DNA of 7,407 bases from Anaerolineaceae bacterium (GTDB lineage Bacteria > Chloroflexota > Anaerolineae > Anaerolineales > Anaerolineaceae), in contig DAIEPS010000085.1 in the NCBI GenBank assembly GCA_027348305.1, positions 1 through 7,407 on the forward strand, given 5' to 3'. Position 1 is the stretch's first letter. Every line of letters starts with the position of its first letter. Positions 1-6,132 of the stretch are shown in pieces. The notes beneath the pieces were generated by a model. The model saw only the letters and a list, made by a program, of their open reading frames with translations, had not been told where the DNA came from and did not search any database. Both the position numbers and the translations under genes were made by a program.

Positions 1-852
1 GGTCTGGGCACCCACATGGGGGGTGCAGACCAGCTTGGGATGCACCACCAGGTCAGTCAGCCCGGGGGGTTCTGCAGCAAACACATCCAGTGCTGCGCCG
101 GCGAGTTTGCCGCTATTGAGTGATTCAAGCAGCGCAGCTTCATCAATTACGCCGCCGCGTGCCGCGCAAATAAGATAGGCACCCTGCTTCATTTTTGTGA
201 AGGCATCTTTGCTGATCATACCCCTGGTGGTATCGGTGAGGGGCAAATGCATGGTGATGATATCAGATTGTTTGAGAAGGTCATCCATGCCGACAGGTTT
301 GCCGCCACGCTTAATTATCTCGTCTGCGGGAATCATGGGGTCATACCCCAGAACGGCCATATCAAAAGCGGCTGCCCGTTTGGCCACTGCCGCACCAATA
401 CGTCCAAACCCGATCACACCCAGGGTCTTGCCGCTCAATTCAGTCCCTTCGAATTCCTTTTTTAACCATTTACCGGCTTTTAAAGAAGCATCAGCCCGTG
501 CCACTTCACGCACTGCGTTCAACATCAATGCCATGGTCAGTTCCGCCACAGCCGTGGTGGTCGCCACCGGCGAATTCACAACCGTTACCGAGTGAGCTTT
601 GGCCGCGTTTAGATCAATGTTATCAACACCCACGCCGGCACGGCCGACAACTTTCAATTTTTTGGCTGCATCAAAAACGGCAGGCGTCACCTTGGTGCGC
701 CCGCGTACAATTAGAGCATCGTAATCGGCAATTTCTGTAAGCAGATCTTCGGGGGTAATACCAGTCATTTCAACCACTTCAGTAAATTTCTTTAAAATCG
801 CAATTCCATTGGAATCAAGACCATCGGTAATTAATACTTTATAAACAGACAA
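1..852 (-). CDS. serA: D-3-phosphoglycerate dehydrogenase, N-terminal 284 residues (partial at left edge)
   Basis: The protein is a D-isomer 2-hydroxyacid dehydrogenase, best matched to the enzyme that oxidises 3-phosphoglycerate to 3-phosphohydroxypyruvate with NAD, the first step of serine synthesis in the cytosol. Visible landmarks are the N-terminal substrate-domain start (VLITDGLD), the RAGVGVDNID motif near residues 71-80, VVNSP at 91-95, the Rossmann motif GFGRIG at 148-153 with a likely ribose-binding Asp171, and the catalytic triad Arg232 (AARGG), Glu261 (FAAEPP) and His279 (TPHVGAQ). The frame is open to base 1, so any C-terminal ACT or ASB domain lies outside. I chose the TTG start at 852 because AGGAGG sits six bases upstream and the first in-frame ATG is codon 29, inside the conserved domain. 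The residue three before catalytic Arg232 is Cys229 (LICAARGG), where most relatives have Asn. Another 2-hydroxyacid dehydrogenase of the family remains possible, but the motif set favours SerA. Confidence 0.9.
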   Translation of the reverse strand, partial: MSVYKVLITDGLDSNGIAILKKFTEVVEMTGITPEDLLTEIADYDALIVRGRTKVTPAVFDAAKKLKVVGRAGVGVDNIDLNAAKAHSVTVVNSPVATTTAVAELTMALMLNAVREVARADASLKAGKWLKKEFEGTELSGKTLGVIGFGRIGAAVAKRAAAFDMAVLGYDPMIPADEIIKRGGKPVGMDDLLKQSDIITMHLPLTDTTRGMISKDAFTKMKQGAYLICAARGGVIDEAALLESLNSGKLAGAALDVFAAEPPGLTDLVVHPKLVCTPHVGAQT

Positions 853-858
853 TTCGAT

Positions 859-864
859 CCTCCT
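859..864 (-). promoter_or_regulatory. Ribosome binding site of the serA-like gene
   Basis: On the minus strand AGGAGG precedes the TTG codon at 852 by six bases. It decides the start, since no ATG is available near the conserved N-terminus. Confidence 0.85.
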
Positions 865-948
865 TTTCAGTTTTTAATTATTTCTTCATTAATTTTACTC
901 TAATTATCGAAGACTGATGCATGGGCCTCTTGCATATTACATGGATGG

Positions 949-954
949 TACAAT
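949..954 (+). promoter_or_regulatory. Possible -10 element (TACAAT) for the DUF3109-like gene
   Basis: TACAAT lies six bases before the GTG start at 961, so transcription from it would begin at or next to the start codon and give a leaderless mRNA. No good -35 is seen at 17 bp; TTGCAT at 930-935 is only 13 bp away. The rest of the 865-960 gap is AT-rich near serA and has no clear hairpin. Confidence 0.3.
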
Positions 955-960
955 CTGTGT

Positions 961-1575
961 GTGAATAAATTACAGAATGCTCTTGAAAAACGCCTCAATC
1001 CGCGTATGTATGATTCAGAACCTCTCAAACGTTGTTGTTTGGAGGAATGTATCGGCGCCTGCTGTGTCTTTGGCGTTTGGATCGATCCCCGTGAAGTGCA
1101 AGATATCATTGCCAACGCTGCGCTGATCCTGCCATTCATGCCTGAAAACGCACGCATCCCCGGTGAATGGTTCGTGCCGGTCGAAGACAGTGATGAACAC
1201 AGCCCCAGCGGCAAGGTGCTGCACACCGCTGTGGAAAACGCACCATGGCATTACGGAGATACTGCCTGCATTTTTTGCCTCACAGACGGAAAATGCGCCC
1301 TGCAAGTTGCAGCCATGGAAAATCAAATGCATCCCTGGCGCTTCAAACCTTATTACTGCATTCTGCACCCTATTGATCAGGATGAACAAGGCCGCTTCAC
1401 AGTCGATACCGTGGAAGCCCTGATCGCAGAAAAGGGCAGTTGCCTGAGAGCCGCTGAACAATCGACACCGCTCATCGAAATATTCGCCCCCGAATTGGAA
1501 TACCTGCTGGGTGAAAAAGCATACAAAGTGATGCTGGAGGTTGCCGCTGAAAAGCGGAAGGACGCACAAAAATGA
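961..1575 (+). CDS. DUF3109-like cysteine-rich protein (CxxxCxxxCC-type metal-binding family)
   Basis: This 204-residue soluble protein carries ten cysteines in two clusters: Cys25, Cys26, Cys30, Cys34 and Cys35 near the N-terminus (RCC, then EECIGACC), and Cys103, Cys106, Cys112 and Cys133, the last in a KPYYCILHPI segment; Cys161 follows. The arrangement, an early CxGxCC followed by a CxFC..GxC segment and then KPxxCxLxPI, matches my recollection of DUF3109 and related UPF0153/YkgJ-like proteins, which are thought to bind zinc or an iron-sulfur cluster. The molecular function is unknown. There is no signal peptide or membrane segment. The GTG start at 961 lacks a good Shine-Dalgarno sequence; the alternative ATG at 1006 would still keep all the cysteines. 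The gene overlaps the following acetyltransferase gene by ATGA, so the two are probably cotranscribed and translationally coupled. Confidence 0.8.
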   Translation: MNKLQNALEKRLNPRMYDSEPLKRCCLEECIGACCVFGVWIDPREVQDIIANAALILPFMPENARIPGEWFVPVEDSDEHSPSGKVLHTAVENAPWHYGDTACIFCLTDGKCALQVAAMENQMHPWRFKPYYCILHPIDQDEQGRFTVDTVEALIAEKGSCLRAAEQSTPLIEIFAPELEYLLGEKAYKVMLEVAAEKRKDAQK

Positions 1576-2054
1576 AAAAACGAATTCTGCCCCTTGATCC
1601 TGATGATTTTGAGCAGGTAAAAGAGATCATGATCAAGGAATGGGGCAGTGACTATGTCATTGTACACGGCGATATTATCCACCCGGCGGAACTGCCCGGC
1701 TACAAAATTATGGATGGAAAAACCCTGGTCGGATTGATCACATGCGCCGTCAGGGGCCAGCAATGTGAGATCGTGACGCTCAACAGTTTCAGAGAAGCAG
1801 AAGGCATCGGCGAGACCCTGTTAAAAACTGTTGAAACTTATGCCCTTTCACAACAGTGCACCACCTGTATGCTGGTGACAACCAATAATAATTTGAATGC
1901 ACTTGGCTTCTACCAGAGGCGCGGATATTACATCGCAGAAGTAAAACCCGGCGCGGTGGATGAATCGCGAAAAGTGAAAATGTCCATCCCGTTGATCGAT
2001 GAAAATGGCATTCCGATCAGGGATGAGATCACACTTATTAAGCAAATCGGGTAA
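1572..2054 (+). CDS. GNAT family N-acetyltransferase
   Basis: This 160-residue protein has the GCN5-related acetyltransferase fold, which transfers an acetyl group from acetyl-CoA to an amine. Motif A, the pyrophosphate-binding turn, is seen as EAEGIGETLL at residues 75-84; the usual first Gln/Arg of Q/RxxGxG is Glu75, although Arg74 is adjacent. Motif B is NNLNALGFYQRRGY at about 107-119, the usual Asn-Ala...Phe-Tyr...Gly-Tyr pattern. The C-terminal segment ENGIPIRDEI at 144-153 recurs, as I recall it, in a conserved subgroup of bacterial GNAT proteins. The substrate cannot be predicted. The start is firm: ATG overlaps the upstream stop as ATGA, and GGAAGG lies about nine bases upstream. The pairing with the DUF3109-like gene suggests a linked role, but nothing in the sequence says what it is. 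No clear terminator follows. Confidence 0.88.
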   Translation: MKKRILPLDPDDFEQVKEIMIKEWGSDYVIVHGDIIHPAELPGYKIMDGKTLVGLITCAVRGQQCEIVTLNSFREAEGIGETLLKTVETYALSQQCTTCMLVTTNNNLNALGFYQRRGYYIAEVKPGAVDESRKVKMSIPLIDENGIPIRDEITLIKQIG

Positions 2055-2084
2055 ACCTTTTCGTTCAGCACGAGGTTTTTAAGA

Positions 2085-2090
2085 TAAAAT
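2085..2090 (+). promoter_or_regulatory. Possible -10 element (TAAAAT) for the L,D-transpeptidase gene
   Basis: TAAAAT lies about 38 bases before the TTG start, in the 73-bp gap after the acetyltransferase gene. I see no convincing -35 hexamer at 16-18 bp. Readthrough from the upstream operon is also possible because no terminator separates the genes. Confidence 0.25.
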
Positions 2091-2127
2091 AAGGCAAATT
2101 TAGTCTGATTTTTTTACAGGATGCCCA

Positions 2128-3300
2128 TTGAAAAAACAATGCTTGATCACCGGCACTTTTTTAATCGCTATAGCAGTACAACTTCTGGTCAAATCTCCCT
2201 CTCCTGCCCTGGCTGATGCACCAACCACAAACACAACCTCGGGCGATGGACTTTGCCTGCCGGATGAAAGCAGTCTTTTCAGTTCGCAAGACTGCCAGAT
2301 GGCGGGCCCGGCTCAACATTTACATGAACTTGCCCAACAGGGAATCACATTCCCATCCGCACCTTTATATGTAGCCAACCCCCCGGCCAGTCTTGGTGAT
2401 GTTCCCTATCAATACGCCAAAGTGGTTGAGGGCGAAGTGCCCATGTACGATTCGATCGAAGATGTGATCGCCGGAAAAGTAAGCAAAAAATTGGCCGCCG
2501 GCCGTATCAAATATGTTTCACTTTATAACAAAGCAGAGACCGAAAAAGGTCTTTATTACCAGATTGCCAACAACAAATGGATCAGCAAGGAATACATCAC
2601 CAAGGTGGGCGTGCAGTTTTTCCAGGGCTACGAGTTTAAAGAGAATCCTACTGTCTCTTTTGGATGGATCCTTGACGAAACGAAATCCCGGACCGGTCCC
2701 TCCATTAATGCACCTGAGACCGGCAATGAATACCACAGGTACAACGTTGTGCGCGTGTACGCCTCTGAGATGGAAGGTGATCTTGAGTGGCTGATGATCG
2801 GTCCGAACGAATGGGTCAACCACAGATCGCTCAGCCGGGTGATCCCCAATTACGAGAAACCTGCAGGTGTCACCACCGATCGTTGGATCGAGATCAACCT
2901 TTATGAACAGGTCATGCTGGTTCACGAAGGGGATCGCATCCTTTACGCGACGCTGATCGCCACCGGGGTTGATCCTTTCTTCACTCAACCAGGTGTTTTC
3001 AAGATATACAAGAAAATTGACCACGAATATATGCGCGGCGCTTTTGAAGCGGACCGATCTGATTTTTACTACCTTGAAGATGTGCCTTACATCATGTATT
3101 TCGACCAGGCTAGAGCTCTCCACGGCGCGTACTGGCATACCCTTTTCGGTTACCAGCGCTCGCACGGCTGCGTCAACCTCTCGATAGCTGATTCTCACTG
3201 GCTTTATGACTGGGCGAACATGGGTGAAACAGTTTACGTCTGGGATCCTTCAGGCAAAACCCCAACCGATCCCAGCTATTACGGGGCTGGCGGCGCATAA
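2128..3300 (+). CDS. Secreted L,D-transpeptidase (YkuD domain) with two SH3-like modules
   Basis: This 390-residue exported enzyme probably forms 3-3 peptidoglycan cross-links or attaches proteins to peptidoglycan. A Sec signal peptide is clear: Lys2-Lys3, a hydrophobic core at 6-21, and a likely cleavage after Ala29 (ALA|DA). The YkuD domain covers about residues 252-373 and ends in the catalytic block, with His332 (HGAYWH) and the SHGCVNL motif with nucleophile Cys348; TQPGVFKIYKK is the usual substrate-loop strand. Between signal and enzyme are two segments that look like SH3-type repeats, about 97-160 (ending NNKWISKEYI) and 178-240 (ending PNEWVNHRSL), likely cell-wall binding. Cys43 and Cys56 could form a disulfide. 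I chose TTG at 2128 because AGGA is six bases upstream and it begins the Lys-Lys signal peptide; the ATG at 2121 is out of frame. A strong Shine-Dalgarno sequence is lacking. Confidence 0.92.
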   Translation: MKKQCLITGTFLIAIAVQLLVKSPSPALADAPTTNTTSGDGLCLPDESSLFSSQDCQMAGPAQHLHELAQQGITFPSAPLYVANPPASLGDVPYQYAKVVEGEVPMYDSIEDVIAGKVSKKLAAGRIKYVSLYNKAETEKGLYYQIANNKWISKEYITKVGVQFFQGYEFKENPTVSFGWILDETKSRTGPSINAPETGNEYHRYNVVRVYASEMEGDLEWLMIGPNEWVNHRSLSRVIPNYEKPAGVTTDRWIEINLYEQVMLVHEGDRILYATLIATGVDPFFTQPGVFKIYKKIDHEYMRGAFEADRSDFYYLEDVPYIMYFDQARALHGAYWHTLFGYQRSHGCVNLSIADSHWLYDWANMGETVYVWDPSGKTPTDPSYYGAGGA

Positions 3301-3343
3301 TTTTCCTTTTTTTAATGTTTTACTTACGGTCATTTCGTGAGAA

Positions 3344-3354
3344 TGTTATAGAAT
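3344..3354 (+). promoter_or_regulatory. Possible extended -10 promoter for the lipoprotein gene
   Basis: TG-T-TATAGAAT offers either an extended -10 (TATAGA at 3347-3352) or an overlapping TAGAAT. TTACGG at 3324-3329 is 17 bp upstream of TATAGA but matches TTGACA poorly. The site is about 50 bases before the ATG at 3404, in the 103-bp gap after the transpeptidase gene. Confidence 0.3.
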
Positions 3355-3403
3355 AGAATTATCTATCGCATTCGATATGCAAACCCAAGTCGAAAGGATT
3401 TTT

Positions 3404-4207
3404 ATGAAAAAGACCCTGTTGTTTCCGCTTGCCTTTATCGCCGCATTCATTCTCATCGTCAGCTCTGCCTGCAACCTGCCTTTTGGCGGCAGCAAATCAA
3501 CTGAAGAACCAAAAGTGATCGTGGTGACAGCCACCCCTGAAAAAGTAAACAACGTCGCCACCGCCAGACCCACCACACAGGTGACTGAAGCACCGACTGT
3601 TGAACCCACCGAAGACACCTCTGCTGCCAATGAGCCCCAGGCCTATTATTTAGAAGAATTTGACGGCGACCTGAGTAATTTCACTTATGATGTATTGAAT
3701 TTTGGGAACGGTTCATCGGATGATGCCACCATTGATGCAGAGGATGGTGCATTAAAATTTGTCAATAACGGCCAGGATCTGTACACCTATGTTTACTATG
3801 AACCGTATACCTACACTGATGTACGCATCGATATTGAAGCCGAGAACCTTGCTACCAATGACAACTCCATTACCCTATTTTGTCGTTACAGTGATGATCT
3901 AGGTTGGTATGAATATAACATTGATAACGACGGCGAATGGACACTCTATTATTATGACAACGTTGTTGCCAAAAAATATGTCCAGCTCTATGATGGAGGA
4001 TCAACCGCCATCAAGATGGGCCGCGATACAAATACATACACCATGATCTGCAAGGGCCAAGAAATGTCCCTATATATTAATGGTGTTTTTACCCACAGTT
4101 TTTCACACAAAGACCTCAAAGAAGGTCAGGTCGGTTTCGGTGTATCGTCTTATGACAGTTATCCTGTAAGAGTGAATGTCAATTGGTTTGAAATCAGCGA
4201 ACCCTGA
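3404..4207 (+). CDS. Secreted lipoprotein with a LamG/concanavalin-like domain
   Basis: This 267-residue protein has a lipoprotein signal peptide: Lys2-Lys3, a hydrophobic core, and a lipobox-like VSSAC with Cys23 as the predicted lipidated residue. Residues 24-80 are a low-complexity Thr/Pro/Glu/Val linker (VIVVTATPEK, then TQVTEAPTVEPTED) that would hold the domain off the membrane. Residues about 84-267 look like one beta-sandwich of the LamG/DUF1080 kind: it opens EEFDGDLSNF, has alternating strands rich in Tyr and Asp (YTYVYYEPYTYTDVRIDIEA), and ends with LYINGVF..GQVGFGV and VNVNWFEI, typical of these folds. Such domains often bind carbohydrate or other ligands outside the cell; no catalytic residues can be identified. 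I chose ATG at 3404 because AAAGGA lies five bases upstream and the signal peptide begins there; the in-frame ATG at 3377 has no such site. An intrinsic terminator follows. Confidence 0.82.
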   Translation: MKKTLLFPLAFIAAFILIVSSACNLPFGGSKSTEEPKVIVVTATPEKVNNVATARPTTQVTEAPTVEPTEDTSAANEPQAYYLEEFDGDLSNFTYDVLNFGNGSSDDATIDAEDGALKFVNNGQDLYTYVYYEPYTYTDVRIDIEAENLATNDNSITLFCRYSDDLGWYEYNIDNDGEWTLYYYDNVVAKKYVQLYDGGSTAIKMGRDTNTYTMICKGQEMSLYINGVFTHSFSHKDLKEGQVGFGVSSYDSYPVRVNVNWFEISEP

Positions 4208-4224
4208 ACAGAATCAGAAAAGAG

Positions 4225-4257
4225 AACGAGCTTCCAAATTGGAAGCTCGTTTTTTTT
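4225..4257 (+). terminator. Intrinsic terminator shared by convergent genes
   Basis: An 11-bp perfect stem (AACGAGCTTCC at 4225-4235 with GGAAGCTCGTT at 4241-4251) closes a five-base loop and runs directly into a tract of seven T's at 4251-4257. It lies 17 bases after the lipoprotein stop. On the minus strand the same stem is followed by CTCTTTTC, a weaker T-rich tail, so it may also stop the rhomboid transcript, whose stop codon at 4256-4258 overlaps the T tract. Confidence 0.92.
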
Positions 4258-5032
4258 ATCCAACGATGAATTTGCCGATTACGACAGCAGTAAAAAGCCC
4301 CGCCGAGAGCAGCACCGCCCAGCGAAGCTGGTCACGGCCAACCGAATCAACCAGTTCAAGCCCATTTTCCGCGTTAGCTTTTACTGCAAACACCGGCCCT
4401 GCCACCCAGGCAAAGACGACGCCGCCGATCAAACCGCCAATATGCCCCCAGTAATCGATGCCTGAGTTCGGACTGAACCCCAATGAAAGATTGATCGCTA
4501 AAACCAATCCCAGGTTGATCAGCATAGATTGTGCCCGGCTGCCAAAAAGTCGTCTGTTTTTGAAGATCAACACACCCTGGGCAGCAAACAACCCGAAAAT
4601 AGCGGTGGAGGCTCCCAACGAGGGGTTGGCCGAAAAAATAAAAGAAAGGACATTGCCAGTATAAGCAGTCGCCAGGTACAAAGCCAAATAGCGCCAATGG
4701 CCGTAAAACAGTTCGAGAGATCTGCCAATGGAATACAAAGCATACATATTAAATGCCAGGTGGAGAATACCGCCATGAAGCAGTACAGGTGTGATCAGGC
4801 GCCAGACCTGTCCACGCAGGATAAGGTCATTGATCTTTCCGCCCAAAACATAAGGCAGATCCACGCCGTTAAGCAGTGATTGAGAGAGATACTGCAATCC
4901 GTACATCAAAATGGTAACCCCTAAAATAACGTAGGTCACCATGGGCCGTTTGACTTTGGTGCGCAATAAGACAGGAACAAGCCTCTCGGCCGGTGGGGCG
5001 GAAGGCGGTGTTTCGGGATTTGGAACGGTCAT
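4256..5032 (-). CDS. Rhomboid family intramembrane serine protease
   Basis: This 258-residue integral membrane protein belongs to the rhomboid family, which cleaves transmembrane substrates within the bilayer. The diagnostic residues are all present: HGGILHLAFNM at 86-96 gives the conserved His86, His91 and Asn95; GASTAIFG at 140-147 holds the nucleophile Ser142; and GHIGGLIGG at 196-204 holds the catalytic His197. The loop WRLITPVLLH precedes the HxxxN helix, as usual. Hydrophobic segments at about 31-50, 80-103, 113-133, 139-156, 167-186, 195-215 and 236-256 suggest the 6+1 topology, with the last helix added at the C-terminus after a polar linker (218-235). A Pro-rich tail (1-17) precedes the first helix. 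The ATG at 5032 is one base after the gmk stop (TGATATG) and has no good ribosome site, so translation is probably coupled to gmk. The physiological substrate is unknown. Confidence 0.93.
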   Translation of the reverse strand: MTVPNPETPPSAPPAERLVPVLLRTKVKRPMVTYVILGVTILMYGLQYLSQSLLNGVDLPYVLGGKINDLILRGQVWRLITPVLLHGGILHLAFNMYALYSIGRSLELFYGHWRYLALYLATAYTGNVLSFIFSANPSLGASTAIFGLFAAQGVLIFKNRRLFGSRAQSMLINLGLVLAINLSLGFSPNSGIDYWGHIGGLIGGVVFAWVAGPVFAVKANAENGLELVDSVGRDQLRWAVLLSAGLFTAVVIGKFIVG

Positions 5033-5033
5033 A

Positions 5034-5657
5034 TCAGATCAACTTTCTGTGATGGACTTTATGATGTTCAACATTAATAATGGAGACGATATCATCCACT
5101 GCTTCATCAAGACAATTTTCAGCATTCACGACAACATAATCGAAAAGGTTGATTTTCTTGACTTCTTCTTTTGCGGTATCAATGCGGACTTTAAGGTTTT
5201 CAAGAGACTCAGTGTTGCGGGCTTTTAATCTGCCGTACCACTCATCAATGGTGTTTGGAATGAGAAAGATCAAAACAGCTTCAGGGTAAAGTCTTCGATA
5301 CGTTTCGGCGCCCTGAACATCCACGCGCAGCACGACATCCTTACCGCTTTTCAGCGCATCATCAACCTCGCTGCGCAAACCGCCTTTGTAATCGTCATAG
5401 ACCATGGCATATTCAATAAATTCACCGCGTTTGATCCGCTCGGCAAATTCTTCACGTGAAAAAAAGAAATAATCCCTGCCATCCACTTCGTTGGGGCGAG
5501 GCAGGCGGCTGGTGGCGGTGACCACAAAATGCAGCCCGAGATCCCGGTTTCGCAGCCCCTGCAACACAGCATCCTTGCCAATGCCTGAAGTGCCTGAAAT
5601 GACGATCAGCAGCGGCTGTGGACGGTACAGGTCAAAACTTAACTCATCCAATTCCAT
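5034..5657 (-). CDS. gmk: Guanylate kinase, plastid-like subfamily
   Basis: The enzyme phosphorylates GMP to GDP with ATP in the cytosol. From the chosen start it has 207 residues, the usual size. The P-loop is SGTSGIGKDAV at 21-31. The GMP-site residues known from yeast guanylate kinase align without gaps: Arg51 and Arg54 (SRLPRP), Tyr63 (DGRDYFF), Glu82 (FIEYA) and Asp113 (RVDVQG). Two others differ: the phosphate-contacting Tyr of YGT is Lys91 and the base-contacting Ser/Thr is Gly93 (YKGG). The lid region reads RLKARNTES, and FDYVVVN is the conserved late strand. Two ATG codons are adjacent; AGGA lies only two bases before the one at 5660 but five before 5657, so I prefer 5657. It is the first gene of a unit with the rhomboid gene. 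An unusual paralog beside a second gmk elsewhere in the genome cannot be excluded. Confidence 0.9.
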   Translation of the reverse strand: MELDELSFDLYRPQPLLIVISGTSGIGKDAVLQGLRNRDLGLHFVVTATSRLPRPNEVDGRDYFFFSREEFAERIKRGEFIEYAMVYDDYKGGLRSEVDDALKSGKDVVLRVDVQGAETYRRLYPEAVLIFLIPNTIDEWYGRLKARNTESLENLKVRIDTAKEEVKKINLFDYVVVNAENCLDEAVDDIVSIINVEHHKVHHRKLI

Positions 5658-5697
5658 CATGGTCCTTTTTCAATTGAGCAGATTCACGTTTTCAAAG

Positions 5698-5705
5698 ATT
5701 ATAAT
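5698..5705. promoter_or_regulatory. Palindromic -10 element between divergent gmk and zinc-ribbon genes
   Basis: ATTATAAT is a perfect palindrome, so TATAAT is read on the plus strand (5700-5705) toward the zinc-ribbon gene and on the minus strand (5703-5698) toward gmk. No good -35 is visible at 17 bp on either side; TTGAGC at 5674 is 20 bp away. The 76-bp gap (5661-5736) contains no other gene. Confidence 0.5.
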
Positions 5706-5727
5706 GGATATTGTCTGATTTCTGATC

Positions 5728-5732
5728 GAGGG
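5728..5732 (+). promoter_or_regulatory. Ribosome binding site of the FmdB-like gene
   Basis: GAGGG lies four bases before the ATG at 5737 and supports that start, which also begins the family's MPTYEF signature. Confidence 0.6.
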
Positions 5733-5736
5733 TTTT

Positions 5737-6132
5737 ATGCCGACTTACGAATTCCGCTGCGCCGACTGCAAAAAAAGGTTTGAAATTTTCCTGACCTTTG
5801 CTGAATATGACCATTACAAAGGCCAATGCCCGCATTGTGCTTCAAGCAATGTTGCCCGCTACATTCGCAAAGTGCGCTTCTCACTGGGTGACCGTTCAAG
5901 GTTGGCCACGCTGGCCGACCCCGCTAATCTTAATGCAATGGACTCTGACCCTCAATCGCTGGGCAAGATGATGCGTGAGATGAAAACACAGTTGGGTGCC
6001 AACGACCTGCCAGGCGAGTTTGACGAAGTGGTCAACCGGCTTGAAAAAGGCCAATCACCTGATGAGATCGAACGCGACCTGCCCGAATTGTCTTCAGATT
6101 CCGGCGGCGGCACAACAGATGTGGATATATAG
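5737..6132 (+). CDS. FmdB-family zinc-ribbon protein with acidic helical tail
   Basis: This 131-residue soluble protein starts with the FmdB/putative regulatory zinc-ribbon signature MPTYEFRC. Two CxxC knuckles, Cys8-Cys11 (CADC) and Cys31-Cys34 (CPHC), would bind one zinc ion, and the sequence between them (FEIFLTF..YDHYKGQ) fits the family. Family members are annotated as putative regulators after FmdB of methylotrophs, but the function is not established. After the ribbon comes a basic stretch (RYIRKVRF) and then, from about residue 60, a predicted helical region with DPQSLGKMMREM and EFDEVVNRLEKGQSPDEIE, ending in a Ser/Gly/Asp-rich tail (TTDVDI). This tail makes the protein longer than the minimal 60-90-residue forms. 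The gene diverges from gmk. Its last codons (GATGTGGATATA) are repeated 79 bases downstream, so the true C-terminus may have been altered by a duplication or insertion. Confidence 0.88.
   Translation: MPTYEFRCADCKKRFEIFLTFAEYDHYKGQCPHCASSNVARYIRKVRFSLGDRSRLATLADPANLNAMDSDPQSLGKMMREMKTQLGANDLPGEFDEVVNRLEKGQSPDEIERDLPELSSDSGGGTTDVDI

Noticed and set aside
197..740. Plus-strand open frames
   Set aside because: They are antisense to the serA-like gene, which shows full family motifs.
1015..1569. Open frame of 184 codons on the minus strand
   Set aside because: It is antisense to the cysteine-rich gene; the ordered cysteine clusters and the ATGA overlap support the plus strand.
2518..3198. Long open frame of 226 codons on the minus strand
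   Set aside because: It lies antisense within the L,D-transpeptidase gene, whose plus-strand product has a signal peptide and a complete catalytic motif; the antisense product shows no recognisable domain.
3272..3313. Possible terminator after the L,D-transpeptidase gene
   Set aside because: The CCAGC/GCTGG stem has only five pairs with a nine-base loop inside the gene, and the T run starts 16 bases later, too far for an intrinsic terminator.
3377..3403. Upstream in-frame ATG for the lipoprotein
   Set aside because: It adds nine residues ahead of the Lys-Lys signal peptide and lacks a ribosome site, whereas AAAGGA is placed correctly for the ATG at 3404.
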